A stretch of 64,000 nucleotides of DNA, taken from assembly GCA_002898255.1 (NCBI GenBank), contig BEIE01000001.1, positions 1,240,001-1,304,000 on the forward strand, read 5' to 3'. A program made the position numbers and the translations under genes. Source of the stretch: a bacterium HR28 (GTDB lineage: Bacteria; Chloroflexota; Chloroflexia; Thermomicrobiales; Thermomicrobiaceae). Shown here piece by piece: positions 55,618 through 64,000 of this stretch. Numbering within the stretch: the first letter of the stretch is position 1; each line of letters opens with the position of its first letter. The notes beneath the pieces were generated by a model. The model was not told the DNA's origin. It did no database searches and worked only from the letters and a program-made list of their open reading frames with translations.

Positions 55618-56385
55618 TCATGCCTGCTCTGCCGAGACTTTCCGGGTAGACACGGCATGACCAGATGACACCTTGGATGGAAGAGGCCTTTGTCCTCGTG
55701 CGATCGCCACGGCTGCTTCGGCGAGCAGACGGGTAGGATCGACAATCGGAACGGATAGCGCGTCCTGCGGGAATATAAGCGGGAGTTCTGTACAACCAAG
55801 GACGAGAGCGCGAGCGCCGCAATGGACCAGCCAGCGTCCCGCAGCCAGCGCCAACTCAGTGGTTTCTGCGTCCAGCTTCCCTGCTTTGACACGCATAATC
55901 GCGCGGGTGACCAGCGACTGCTGATCTGGATCAGGGACGAGAGCCTCCAGACCGCGGCGGGTAAGGGCATCCTGGTACAGACGGCTTGCAATCGTCCCGG
56001 TGGTGGCCAGAATACCTACCAATGACCCAGCGGGTACTAGACGGCTCAATTGTTCAGCCGTCTCTTCGATCATGCTGATGATGGGAATCGAGACTCTTTC
56101 GCGAACGGCGGAGAGAAACGCGTGCGCAGTGTTGCACGGAATGATCAGGAAATCTGCGCCGGCCGCTTCAAGCCGTTGGGCACTCGCTATGAGCCAAGGG
56201 GTTGGATCAGGACCGTTGCCGAGGAGCGCAGCGGTACGATCCGGGATGCGTGGGTCGGCATCAATGATCACATGTAGATGATCCTGGTCACAATTGGCCG
56301 GTGTGAGTTCGATGATCTTCCGGTAGAGATCGACGGTTGCCAGGGGGCCCATCCCGCCGAGAATCCCAATCGTATACCGCTGCAT
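55618..56385 (-). CDS. Aspartate/glutamate racemase family protein
   Basis: A 255-residue PLP-independent racemase. The two catalytic cysteines are in LIIPCNTAHAF and LVLGCTELPLIF, and the N-terminus is IGILGGMGPLATVDLY. It interconverts aspartate or a related amino acid's enantiomers, perhaps for the cell wall or D-amino-acid metabolism. ATG 56385 is preferred over the adjacent ATG 56388 because GGAGG lies five bases upstream; the frame opens at 56580. It is upstream of the His-rich gene by 60 bases and may share its transcript. Confidence 0.9.
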   Translation of the reverse strand: MQRYTIGILGGMGPLATVDLYRKIIELTPANCDQDHLHVIIDADPRIPDRTAALLGNGPDPTPWLIASAQRLEAAGADFLIIPCNTAHAFLSAVRERVSIPIISMIEETAEQLSRLVPAGSLVGILATTGTIASRLYQDALTRRGLEALVPDPDQQSLVTRAIMRVKAGKLDAETTELALAAGRWLVHCGARALVLGCTELPLIFPQDALSVPIVDPTRLLAEAAVAIARGQRPLPSKVSSGHAVSTRKVSAEQA

Positions 56386-56794
56386 CATCCCCTCCGAATC
56401 ACTGCACACGCTCACCTGATCCGAGCATAACCGATGCCCCACCGAGTACGAGGGTCGCTGGTGTCGGGTGCCAGGAAGAACAGGGGATTTATTATTCCGA
56501 GATAGATGCGACTGGCGCACGCTGCGGACATAGAGCAAGCGCCGTAAGGCGGGTTGTCTAGAGCATGGCGCACACCACAAGATACATTCTTTGACATCGA
56601 TCTTGGCCGTATTGGCGCTTTACTCGGCAGTGGGAATCTACGTCGCGAACAATTCCGTCACCGGCGTCGCGGTAGTTGATCTCAAGGACAACCGAGCGGA
56701 TAAGTAGCCGTACCAAGGTTGGCGGTGGCTATTCCTTGACGAGTGGGCTGACAACACGCAGGATCGTGCTCGAGGAGCAGATCGGGGGAAGCCG
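56386..56794. other. Gap upstream of the ABM-domain gene
   Basis: 409 bases between divergent genes, with no complete gene. It holds a short reading frame at 56591-56707 that may be a gene fragment. A TTGACG at about 56735 could be a -35 for the downstream gene but has a poor -10. Confidence 0.35.
56591..56707 (+). pseudogene. Possible YVTN beta-propeller fragment
   Basis: A 38-codon frame (TTG to TAG) starting LTSILAVLALYSAVG and continuing IYVANNSVTGVAVVDLKDN. The second part resembles a YVTN propeller blade (YVxNxx...VxVID). There is no ribosome site, and no other blade is found nearby, so it is either a decayed remnant or chance. Confidence 0.25.
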
Positions 56795-57088
56795 ATGTTC
56801 ATCGATCTAAGCTTTTTCGAGGTGGACGAGGGGATGCAACCGGAGTTCGAACAAGTCTTCCGTGTCTTGATCGCTGCTGCCCGCGAGGCCGAAGGGTGCG
56901 TTTCTTCCGAACTCGTACGCCTTGACGAAGAACAACGGTATGTGTGGGTCGAACGCTGGGTGAGTCGGGAGGCGCATAACGCCTTCAACCAGCGTCTCTT
57001 CGGTGAACTCCTGCCGCGCTTGCCAGATTTCGAACGCTATGCACGGCGTCTTGTCGATCGGGATGCCGAGGGGTATGTGGTGATCTGA
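56795..57088 (+). CDS. Antibiotic biosynthesis monooxygenase (ABM) domain protein
   Basis: A 97-residue ferredoxin-like-fold protein: FIDLSFFEVDEGMQPEFEQ, then AAREAEGCVSSELVR and VWVERWVSREAHNAFN fit the ABM dimer family. Roles vary (quinol oxidation, heme degradation, stress) and the substrate cannot be read. No catalytic His/Asn pair is certain. The ATG has GGGGGAAGCCG before it. It stands alone and converges on the PFK gene. Confidence 0.8.
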   Translation: MFIDLSFFEVDEGMQPEFEQVFRVLIAAAREAEGCVSSELVRLDEEQRYVWVERWVSREAHNAFNQRLFGELLPRLPDFERYARRLVDRDAEGYVVI

Positions 57089-57202
57089 AAAATGCTGTAC
57101 TCTGCTGGGCCTTGGGGAGGGGCACAATTCGCGACGAGCTTGATCGCAAGGAAGGCTGGCGTGTCTCCGATGCGCGACGGTTATCGGAGTGAATAACCTG
57201 CA

Positions 57203-57220
57203 CTGCTCCAGACGGAGCAG
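57203..57220. terminator. Weak hairpin between convergent genes
   Basis: CTGCTCC (57203-57209) pairs with GGAGCAG (57214-57220) across AGAC, between the ABM and PFK genes. No U-run on either strand. Confidence 0.35.
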
Positions 57221-57249
57221 GCAGCTAGAGTGAGCTTTGTCTCCGACGC

Positions 57250-58440
57250 TCAGAGCAGAGAGCCACACCACAACGTTGCGGCGTCGATCTCGCCCACGAG
57301 CGGGTCGGCGTACCGCCGAAACGCATCCGTCACTGCGCGCCCATCGGGGGCAATGAACTCATCAGGAACGTGCCGCTCACGACCGGCCAGGACCTCAAGG
57401 GGAACAGGACGAAGGTCAATGCGATAGGGGTTGTCACTTAGCCGCTCTATCCCAACCGAGCAGCCACTTTGTCCTGCACGTGCCCACTGTGCGGCAGTGC
57501 GGCCAACCACACGGGCTTCGTCACGGTCGAGAGGCACGATTGTAGGAATGAAGGAGCGAGCGAGTGCGCCGGGACGGATGATGCGAACTCGTCGTCCAGA
57601 GTGTCTCTCCAGCGCTTCCGCCAGCATCTCTGCTGGACTGGATGGGTAGATGTGTCCGTGAGGGTCGACCCACCGGACCGCAGACCCCGCTATGGGCGTC
57701 CCAGATGAGTCGCGCAGTGTTTCGGGTATAACCGCGACGAGCCAACCGAGTCGCTGCTGTGTGGTGAGAAGTTCCTCGATGAGTGCCTCTCGCGAGAGAG
57801 GTGGGCGTTCCGGTAAGAGTAAGCGGAGATGTGGCCGAAGATCTTCAGGGTTGGCCAGTGCGCACGCGGCGACTAGCCAACCGGCGTTACGGCCTTGCAC
57901 TTCGAGGAGCGTAAAGGAATAGAGCTCCCGAACGGACCAACTGTCAAGGAGCAGTCCGCGCGTCGCGAAGGCGAGGAAGCGTGCCGCTGATGGATAGCCT
58001 GGTGTGTGATCGTTTCCTGGGAGATCGTTGTCGATCGTCTTCGGAGCGTGGACGACAGCGAACGAGTAGCCAGCGCGGGTTGCGGCCGAAAGGAGCGTCT
58101 GTGCAGTCTTGGCTGTATCGTTCCCGCCGATCGCGATGAGCGCAGTTACCCCAAGACTCCGTAGGCGGTCGAGGACCAGATCACTCGCGTGATCGTTGAG
58201 TCGTTCACGCGACGTGCCCAGCGCGGCGCCGGGCGTGCGAGCGAGTGTCTCAAGCTGCCGTTCGTCACAAGATGTGAGGTCGACCACGTCATGAGCGAGC
58301 AGACCTGCCACCCCGCGGCGAGCACCGAGCACACGCGCGAAGCCCGCACTTCGGGCACCCTCAATAACCCCTGCCAGGGTGGCGTTCACAACAGCGGTTG
58401 GTCCGCCACTCTGGAAAACGAGTAACGCCTCCCCTCGCAT
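57250..58440 (-). CDS. 6-phosphofructokinase, probably PPi-dependent type
   Basis: A 396-residue PFK-A superfamily enzyme phosphorylating fructose 6-phosphate. Motifs are FQSGGPTAVVNA, GGNDTAKTA (105-113) and PKTIDNDLPGNDHTPGYPSA (133-152). In ATP enzymes the first motif is GGDGS and the second PGTIDND. Here Asp108 and Lys134 replace the two glycines, the combination seen in pyrophosphate-using PFKs. The donor remains inference. Its ATG overlaps the upstream amidohydrolase stop (TAATG). Confidence 0.85.
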   Translation of the reverse strand: MRGEALLVFQSGGPTAVVNATLAGVIEGARSAGFARVLGARRGVAGLLAHDVVDLTSCDERQLETLARTPGAALGTSRERLNDHASDLVLDRLRSLGVTALIAIGGNDTAKTAQTLLSAATRAGYSFAVVHAPKTIDNDLPGNDHTPGYPSAARFLAFATRGLLLDSWSVRELYSFTLLEVQGRNAGWLVAACALANPEDLRPHLRLLLPERPPLSREALIEELLTTQQRLGWLVAVIPETLRDSSGTPIAGSAVRWVDPHGHIYPSSPAEMLAEALERHSGRRVRIIRPGALARSFIPTIVPLDRDEARVVGRTAAQWARAGQSGCSVGIERLSDNPYRIDLRPVPLEVLAGRERHVPDEFIAPDGRAVTDAFRRYADPLVGEIDAATLWCGSLL

Positions 58441-59462
58441 TAGAAGTCTCCATGTGTCGAGGGAATGCGGAACAGTCGCAAGGCATTCTCTGCAAGAATT
58501 TTGCGCTTGGCGTGTGGGGAGATCGGTAGTTCTTCGATCACGCGCGGAGCGCGCTCAATATCCCCGACTTGATGTGGATGGTCACTACCGAGCAGAAGGC
58601 GGTCTTCTCCAACGAAGGCGAGGCCAAGGAGGAGGCATGCTGGGTCAAAGAGGACCGTATCGAGGTACATCTCGCGAAAATAGTCCATTGGATCACGTTG
58701 GAGGCGACCGCGAAGTTCAGGATAGGCACGATAGCCGCGCTGCACGCGCTCGGCCAGGTACGGGAGCGTCCCACCGAGGTGGGTCTGGATCAAGGTGAGA
58801 CGCGGGAACCGATCAAGGACACCGCCGAGTACCATGCGAACGGCGACCATGGTCGTGTCGTAGGCGAAGCCGAGAAGGGCTACCAGCCGATAGTCGCTGA
58901 GGTAGTCGGCGAATGCCGGTGCGGTTGGATGAATCATGAGCGGAACGTCGAGTGCCTCAGCTGCCTCAAAGACCGGCCAGAACTCCGGTGCATCGATGGG
59001 ACGACCGTTGATATTGGAGAACAACATGGCTCCGACAAGACCAAGTTCGCGGACTGCTCGCTCAAGTTCGTACGCAGCTACTTCCGGGGTCTGAAGCGGA
59101 AGTGTGGCCAGACAGCGAAACCGGTCAGGATAGGCACGCTGAATCCCTGCAAACTCGTCATTGACGATCCGTGCCAGCGCTATGGCCCGATCAGGGCGCT
59201 CGACATGGACGCCAGGGGTGGTCAAGGAGAGTATCGCCATGTCGATCTCTGCACGTGCCATGTCCTGTAGGCGTGCCTCGAGCGAGTGGTGTGCAGGCGC
59301 AAGGACGTTATAGTCGCCCGCATAGTGCAGCACGAGATTGCCCGCATCATCGCGAACCAACGTTGCGTGATCACTTGTGCGCTCGATCTCGCGCAGGTAC
59401 CCTGCCGGATAGAAGTGTGTGTGGCAATCGATCCGCACGGGTCCGTCACCTTCCACTGGCAT
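58440..59462 (-). CDS. Amidohydrolase family protein (ACMSD-like decarboxylase/hydrolase)
   Basis: A 340-residue TIM-barrel metal enzyme. The metal motif is DCHTHFYP (H14, H16), with a later ligand His in PLMIHPTAP, IQTHLGGTLPYL, and Asp in LLGSDHPHQVGD. The pattern fits the amidohydrolase 2/ACMSD group, which decarboxylates or hydrolyses cyclic and aromatic acids. The start may be ATG 59462 or GTG 59438, which has GGAAGG upstream. Coupled to the PFK gene by TAATG. Confidence 0.85.
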   Translation of the reverse strand: MPVEGDGPVRIDCHTHFYPAGYLREIERTSDHATLVRDDAGNLVLHYAGDYNVLAPAHHSLEARLQDMARAEIDMAILSLTTPGVHVERPDRAIALARIVNDEFAGIQRAYPDRFRCLATLPLQTPEVAAYELERAVRELGLVGAMLFSNINGRPIDAPEFWPVFEAAEALDVPLMIHPTAPAFADYLSDYRLVALLGFAYDTTMVAVRMVLGGVLDRFPRLTLIQTHLGGTLPYLAERVQRGYRAYPELRGRLQRDPMDYFREMYLDTVLFDPACLLLGLAFVGEDRLLLGSDHPHQVGDIERAPRVIEELPISPHAKRKILAENALRLFRIPSTHGDF

Positions 59463-59679
59463 CAGCGTCCAATCTGCCTCGTCACGGTAGCATAAGGAAC
59501 GTTTTGCGGAAAGGGCTGTAACGCTCCGTCCTTGCGCTCATTATCCCTGGCCGAGACTGCCTAGCGCAGTTCTCCTGGCGAAAGTGATTCTCGAGCACCA
59601 TGTCATTCAGGGGGCGGTTAGCGCCACGTGCGGAGAACCGAAACGAGGTTTTCCCGGACACGCGGTGTGCCACAGCCTT

Positions 59680-60435
59680 TCAGGGACGCCGCAAACGGTG
59701 CACCGCGACCGTAACGGTGGTGTCGCTTGCATCAGGCCAGGGGCCCGGCCAATACTCGACGTCGTCTTGCCATCCCATTGTCCGCAACCGTTCGACGAAC
59801 ATGGCTGCCGTGCGACGTCCTGGCTCGGCGAGCCAGAGCGAGCCACCTGGAGTGATCATGCGTTCGACGAGCGCAAGGAGCGGTACGATGTCCCGCTCTT
59901 CGTAGAGGACGTCGGCTGCCAATACCAGGGGTAGGCTTGTCGATTCGACCAGCGCCAAGAACTCAGGTGACGGCTGTCGCCAATTGAGACGCCATGTGGC
60001 GGGCGCGCGGCCGGTGTTCTGAAGACAGTTCCAGTGGGTCAGGAGCAAGGCCTCGGGACTGTAATCGGTGACAAGAAGTTCTGCGCCAGCCCACAGCGCT
60101 GCGACAGCCGTCACCCCAAGTCCGCAGCCGAGTTCCACAACGAAACGACCGCAGACGGCATCCGGATTGAGCAGTATGGCGTCGCCTAATGCGATCCCGC
60201 TCGGCCAGAGCTCGGCCCAATAGGGCAACTGCTCTTCGGGGTCGTCCTGCGCCAGCTCAAGGAGCCGATCGGTATCCGCCGGCTGGACGATCGTCAGATT
60301 CCGCCCGGTGCGAGGCAGAGTAAGCGAGCGGACCCGAAGCGGGCCCAGCCGGGACTGGTCCCAGCCGGGAATGACCATGTGCTCCGGTGAAATCTGCTCC
60401 GGAATATGGCTTGACGTGACACGTACCTGTGTCAT
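59680..60435 (-). CDS. Class I SAM-dependent methyltransferase (METTL21/lysine-type)
   Basis: A 251-residue methyltransferase. Motif I VVELGCGLGVTAV (about 99-111), VTDYSPEALLLTHWN and the post-motif LVLAADVLYEERDIV are seen, preceded by PYWAELWPSGIAL. This layout matches the METTL21/METTL23 or nicotinamide-N-methyltransferase-like families that methylate protein lysines. It overlaps the ileS gene end by ATGA, so it is co-transcribed with ileS. The substrate is unknown. Confidence 0.8.
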   Translation of the reverse strand: MTQVRVTSSHIPEQISPEHMVIPGWDQSRLGPLRVRSLTLPRTGRNLTIVQPADTDRLLELAQDDPEEQLPYWAELWPSGIALGDAILLNPDAVCGRFVVELGCGLGVTAVAALWAGAELLVTDYSPEALLLTHWNCLQNTGRAPATWRLNWRQPSPEFLALVESTSLPLVLAADVLYEERDIVPLLALVERMITPGGSLWLAEPGRRTAAMFVERLRTMGWQDDVEYWPGPWPDASDTTVTVAVHRLRRP

Positions 60436-63400
60436 CGCCGAGCCTCAGCGAGGCGGCCGACGCGCCGGAGAGCGACGACAAACCGTTCGCGCCCCACCTT
60501 CACCTCCTCGAGATGCCCGTCCTCACGCTCCGGATCGCCAGGGCGGAGTTCGACGGCAAGTGTCTCGTGCGCGATGTAGTCGGCAAACCGTTCGACCGCG
60601 GCAGCCATGTCCCCTGATGCACGATAGACGACGACGATTGTGTCGTCGATCTCGAACCCGGCGTTCTTGCGTGCCTCTTGGACTCCGCGGACGAAATCGC
60701 GTGCCAATCCCTCAAGCCGCAGCTCCGGCGTGATCTCTAGATCGACCGCGACGAGCAGGTCACGATCTTCGAAAGCGGCGAAACCAGGGCGGTCAAGCGC
60801 TTCGACAAGGAAGTCGTCCGGACCAAACTCGAGTTCTTCGCCATCGACAACCAGGGTGATGTGGTTGCCGGCACGGAGGCGTCGAGCGAGCTGGTTCTGA
60901 TCCAGTTCGGTCAGGACCCGTTGGACTGCCGGGAGCTTTGCCCCGAGTCGCGGCCCGAGGACGGGGAGGTTCGGCTTCACGCGATAGGTCAGGTAGTCTT
61001 CCGGGCGATCGGCAAACTCGACAGCCTTGACGTTGAGTTCGTCCATGAACTGGTCGAGGAGTCGCTCGAGAGCGCGTCGAGCGGCGGGTTCACGGACGGC
61101 GACGACCGCTCGGGCCAGTGGTTGGCGCACCTTGACGCCGGCCTTATTGCGAGCTGCTCGGCCGAGCTCAACCGCCCGCAACAGCCAGTTCATGTCCTGG
61201 ATGAGTTGGAGATCAACCTTCGCCGGATCCGCCTCTGGGTAGTCAGTGAGATGCACCGACTCCGGGGCCTGGGGATCGACACGGCGGACCAGGTTCTGAT
61301 ACATGAGTTCCGTAGTGAACGGGATAAAGGGTGCCAGGAGCTTGGCTAGCGTGACCAGCACCTCGTAAAGCGTGAGATAGGCCGCCGCCTTGTCACGGTC
61401 GCTCTCGGTCTTCCAGAAGCGACGACGATTGCGGCGGATGTACCAGTTGGAGAGATCGTCGACGACAAACTCTTGAAGGGCACGGGCTGCATTCATCGAG
61501 TCGTAATCCTGGATCCGGTCGCGGACAGTCATGATGACCTGCTGGAGTCGTGCCAGGATCCAGCGATCGAGAAGCGTCCGTTCTTCGAGTGGCACATCGT
61601 GCTGAGACGGAACGAAGCCATCGAGGCGGGCGTAGTTGGCGAAGAAGGCATACGAGTTCCAGAGCGGTAACAGGAATGTCCGGCGAACCTCATCGAGTAG
61701 GCGCCAGCCGAAGTTGAGATTCTGTGCCGGATTGTGCTTGAGGTAGAGCCAGCGCATGACGTCGACGCCGGCACGCTCAGCTGCCTCGTCGAACCAGATG
61801 GCGTTCCCTTTGCTCTTGTGCATTTCTTCGCCCTTCTCGTCACGGAGTAGGGCGAAGCCCAGGCACGTCTTCATCGGTGCTTGTCCGGTGAGCACTGTGC
61901 TCTGGGCGAGCAAGGAGTAAAACCAATTCCGGAACTGGCCGGGGAACGACTCGGTGATGAAGTCGACCGGGAACCACTCTTGCCAGAAGTCGCGGTCGTG
62001 TCGATACCGGAGTGTCGAGAAGGGCACGATGCCCGCGTCGAGCCATGGGTTCCCAACGTCAGGGATGCGGCTTGCCACGGCTCCGCACCGTTCACAGCGG
62101 ATCTTGACCGCATCGATCCATGGCCGGTGCGGTGTATGCCCTTCAAACTCTTCCCAACCGGCGATCGCTCGCTCGCGGAGCTCCTGCTCGCTTCCGATGA
62201 CGTCAAACCAGCCGCACTCAGCGCACTGCCAGATTGGGAGCGCAAGGCCCCAGTAGCGCTTTTTCGAGATCATCCAGTCGTCCATGTTGCGGAGCCAATC
62301 CAGCTCGCGCTCGAGCCCGAACTCTGGGATCCAGCGCACCTGGCGAGCTGCTTCCATGACCTTTTCCCGCCAGGGATCGACCGCGATGAACCACTCGTCG
62401 ACCAACCGGAAGACGAGCTCTGTCCCGCAGCGCCAGCAGGTCGGGTAGCGGTGGGTGTATGGTTCGCGACGGTACAACAGCCCGCGCGTCTCCAAGTCGC
62501 GTGCGATCGGCTCAGCGACGGTATGCACGTGTTGTCCGGTTAGCCAGTCGAACCCATCGACGTAATACCCGTCTTCGGTGAGCGGAGCGATGACGGCAAG
62601 CGCGTGCTCTTTGCTCAACTGATAGTCCTCGCGCCCGCAGCCTGGCGCAATATGCACGATACCGGTTCCCTCACTCGGATCAACAGCTTCCCATGGGATC
62701 ACCCGGTGCTCGACTTGGGCGTTGACCGGCAGGTGGTCGTAGGGTCCACGGTAACGGAGGCCAATGAGGTCACTCCCCTTGAGATATTGCAAGACCTCAT
62801 ACGGGCCACGCAGTGCGTGGCGAGCGGCTTCTTCGGCCAGGATGAGCACCTCATCGTTCTGCCGGACTCGGACGTAGGTGAGATCGGGATGGACAGCGGC
62901 TGCGACGTTTGCGGTGAGAGTCCAAGGCGTTGTCGTCCAGACGAGTAGTGATTCGCGGTCACGTCCCTCGAGTGGGAAACGGACGTAGACACTGAGGTGT
63001 GTGATTTCCTTATATCCCTCGCTGACCTCCATCTCGGAGAGACCCGTGGCGCAGCGTGGGCACCAGGGCATGACGTCGAAGCCGTGGTAGATCCAGCCGT
63101 TCTGGTGACATACCTTTAGAAAGTGCCAAATCGCGTAGTTATTCTCGTCAGAAAGCGTGTAGTAGGAGTTGTCCCAATCCATGAAGTAGCCGAGACGCTT
63201 GGACTGTTCAGTCTGAATTGCCGAGTAAGTAAAGACACGTTCCTTGCACTTCTCGACAAAACGATCGATGCCATAGGCCTCAATGTCCCGTTTGGATGTG
63301 AAGCCGAGTTCGCGTTCGACTTCCACCTCGACCCAGAGACCTTGGCAGTCGAAACCGTTCTGGTACCGCTGACGGTAGCCGAGCATGGTGTAGAAACGCT

Positions 63401-63611
63401 GGTAGAAATCTTTGTAGGTTCGTCCCCAGGCATGGTGCACGCCCATTGGATTGTTTGCGGTAATGGGACCGTCCATAAACGAGTAGCGTTTGTCGCTGTG
63501 TGCGTTCCGCGTGAGGTACTTCTGGACGATGCCATGGTCATACCACCAGCGGAGGACTGCACGCTCGAGCGCTGGGAAGTCAACGTCCTTGGTTGGCACT
63601 GGCTCGAACAT
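60432..63611 (-). CDS. ileS: Isoleucyl-tRNA synthetase, type 2 (eukaryote-like)
   Basis: A 1059-residue class I synthetase. The HIGH motif is HHAWG (59-63) in NPMGVHHAWGRTYKDFYQR, and KMSKS appears as EMHKSKGN near residue 596. Zinc-type CAECGW and CERCGAV are present. Its length, the HHxWG form and the long C-terminal anticodon-stem region fit type-2 IleRS, which in other bacteria is often mupirocin-tolerant. I use ATG 63611 after GGAGGTGCGCCAC; the frame opens at 63641. The T-box leader precedes it. Confidence 0.95.
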   Translation of the reverse strand: MFEPVPTKDVDFPALERAVLRWWYDHGIVQKYLTRNAHSDKRYSFMDGPITANNPMGVHHAWGRTYKDFYQRFYTMLGYRQRYQNGFDCQGLWVEVEVERELGFTSKRDIEAYGIDRFVEKCKERVFTYSAIQTEQSKRLGYFMDWDNSYYTLSDENNYAIWHFLKVCHQNGWIYHGFDVMPWCPRCATGLSEMEVSEGYKEITHLSVYVRFPLEGRDRESLLVWTTTPWTLTANVAAAVHPDLTYVRVRQNDEVLILAEEAARHALRGPYEVLQYLKGSDLIGLRYRGPYDHLPVNAQVEHRVIPWEAVDPSEGTGIVHIAPGCGREDYQLSKEHALAVIAPLTEDGYYVDGFDWLTGQHVHTVAEPIARDLETRGLLYRREPYTHRYPTCWRCGTELVFRLVDEWFIAVDPWREKVMEAARQVRWIPEFGLERELDWLRNMDDWMISKKRYWGLALPIWQCAECGWFDVIGSEQELRERAIAGWEEFEGHTPHRPWIDAVKIRCERCGAVASRIPDVGNPWLDAGIVPFSTLRYRHDRDFWQEWFPVDFITESFPGQFRNWFYSLLAQSTVLTGQAPMKTCLGFALLRDEKGEEMHKSKGNAIWFDEAAERAGVDVMRWLYLKHNPAQNLNFGWRLLDEVRRTFLLPLWNSYAFFANYARLDGFVPSQHDVPLEERTLLDRWILARLQQVIMTVRDRIQDYDSMNAARALQEFVVDDLSNWYIRRNRRRFWKTESDRDKAAAYLTLYEVLVTLAKLLAPFIPFTTELMYQNLVRRVDPQAPESVHLTDYPEADPAKVDLQLIQDMNWLLRAVELGRAARNKAGVKVRQPLARAVVAVREPAARRALERLLDQFMDELNVKAVEFADRPEDYLTYRVKPNLPVLGPRLGAKLPAVQRVLTELDQNQLARRLRAGNHITLVVDGEELEFGPDDFLVEALDRPGFAAFEDRDLLVAVDLEITPELRLEGLARDFVRGVQEARKNAGFEIDDTIVVVYRASGDMAAAVERFADYIAHETLAVELRPGDPEREDGHLEEVKVGRERFVVALRRVGRLAEARR

Positions 63612-63668
63612 GTGGCGCACCTCCGAACAATTGCAACTCATCGTATTGGTTTCTTGAGGCTCGTCATC

Positions 63669-63955
63669 GAAAACCCCCGCCCTCAGGCCTGAGGACGGGG
63701 GTTCACCCGCGGTACCACCCCAGTTGGCACGGGACGTTGGCGTCCCGTGCCCACTTTCGGTCGCTGTAACGGGCGACTCCCGTCTGCGCCTACTCTGGTG
63801 TCACTCCGGTTCGGGCAGCGGCTCGGGAAGGATCTTCCGTCGCGAGAATCCCATCCGGCTCACACCGTCCCGGACTCGCTGAGGGTGACTCGCGACGTAC
63901 TCGTTTCCGTCTTCGCCCTTGCCGTGTTCATTTGTCATCGTTCAAAACGCTACCA
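63669..63955 (-). promoter_or_regulatory. T-box riboswitch upstream of ileS
   Basis: On the minus strand GGGTGGTACCGCGGG (plus 63706-63720) is the T-box core that pairs with uncharged tRNA's NCCA end. A stem III-like hairpin, GGCACGGGACG/CGTCCCGTGCC, is at 63726-63751. Stem I (63839-63896) is short: GTCGCGAG pairs with CTCGCGAC. Next to its base lies ATT (63847-63849 complement), an isoleucine codon in the expected specifier place. A weak promoter, TTGTCG at 63971-63976 with an 18-base spacer to TAGCGT, may start it. Confidence 0.85.
63672..63703 (-). terminator. Terminator of the T-box leader
   Basis: AACCCCCG and CGGGGGTT (63672-63679, 63696-63703) plus CCTCAG/CTGAGG form a 14-bp stem. On the minus strand it is followed by TTTTCG. 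It sits directly after the T-box core, so it is the off-state of the switch. Confidence 0.85.
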
Positions 63956-64000
63956 TGTCTCTCGGCTGGGCGACAACTGGTTACCGCTCCCAGTGCCCGG

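Overview
This window is a gene-dense stretch of GC-rich bacterial chromosome. The mix suggests a thermophilic or aerobic Chloroflexota of the Thermomicrobia type. Supporting signs are carbohydrate ABC lipoproteins with Pro/Thr/Ala linkers, a putative F420-dependent reductase, a type-2 (eukaryote-like) isoleucyl-tRNA synthetase behind a T-box, a HemC-HemD fusion, and a DUF4212/symporter/DUF294/exonuclease acetate set. This placement is inference from gene content; no rRNA is present. I found no tRNA, rRNA, CRISPR array, insertion sequence or phage gene.

Left part (1-8.3 kb): the 5' end of a transaldolase gene cut by the window edge, an acyl-CoA ligase/deazaflavin reductase pair, then a complete carbohydrate ABC importer (binding lipoprotein, two permeases, ATPase) and a DUF421 membrane protein. 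From 8.7 to 15 kb on the minus strand lie yebC, a DEAD-box helicase and a three-gene sulfur-type operon: an ArsR-rhodanese fusion regulator, a rhodanese-metallo-beta-lactamase fusion with an altered metal motif, and an MFS transporter. A candidate promoter and operator precede that operon. From 15 to 24.4 kb lie an HpcH-type aldolase, a CDP-alcohol phosphatidyltransferase, folE, a sulfide:quinone-reductase-like flavoprotein, and the operon hemCD-hemB-hemL-hemA for C5-pathway tetrapyrrole synthesis.

Middle part (24.5-44.9 kb): a glycosyltransferase with an N-terminal c-di-GMP-type MshEN domain overlaps a polytopic membrane protein. A penicillin-acylase-family hydrolase follows. Then comes an acetate module: acetyl-CoA synthetase, a cNMP/CBS/DUF294 protein with a DnaQ-like exonuclease, YggT, a Na+/solute symporter and DUF4212. 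mutS, a second MFS transporter, and amt-glnB follow.

Right part (44.9-64 kb): a ferredoxin- or NADPH-type glutamate synthase large chain converges on amt-glnB, which makes a nitrogen-assimilation patch. A 1-kb gap with RNA-like inverted repeats precedes an omega-type aminotransferase. Next is a minus-strand cluster of a His-rich small protein, a YtkA-like lipoprotein, a membrane polyferredoxin, a second Ig-like membrane protein and SCO1. It looks like a copper-delivery/electron-transfer module whose lipoprotein start is buried in a strong hairpin. The window ends with an aspartate racemase, an ABM-domain protein, a PPi-type phosphofructokinase, an amidohydrolase, a methyltransferase, and ileS under a short-stem-I T-box.
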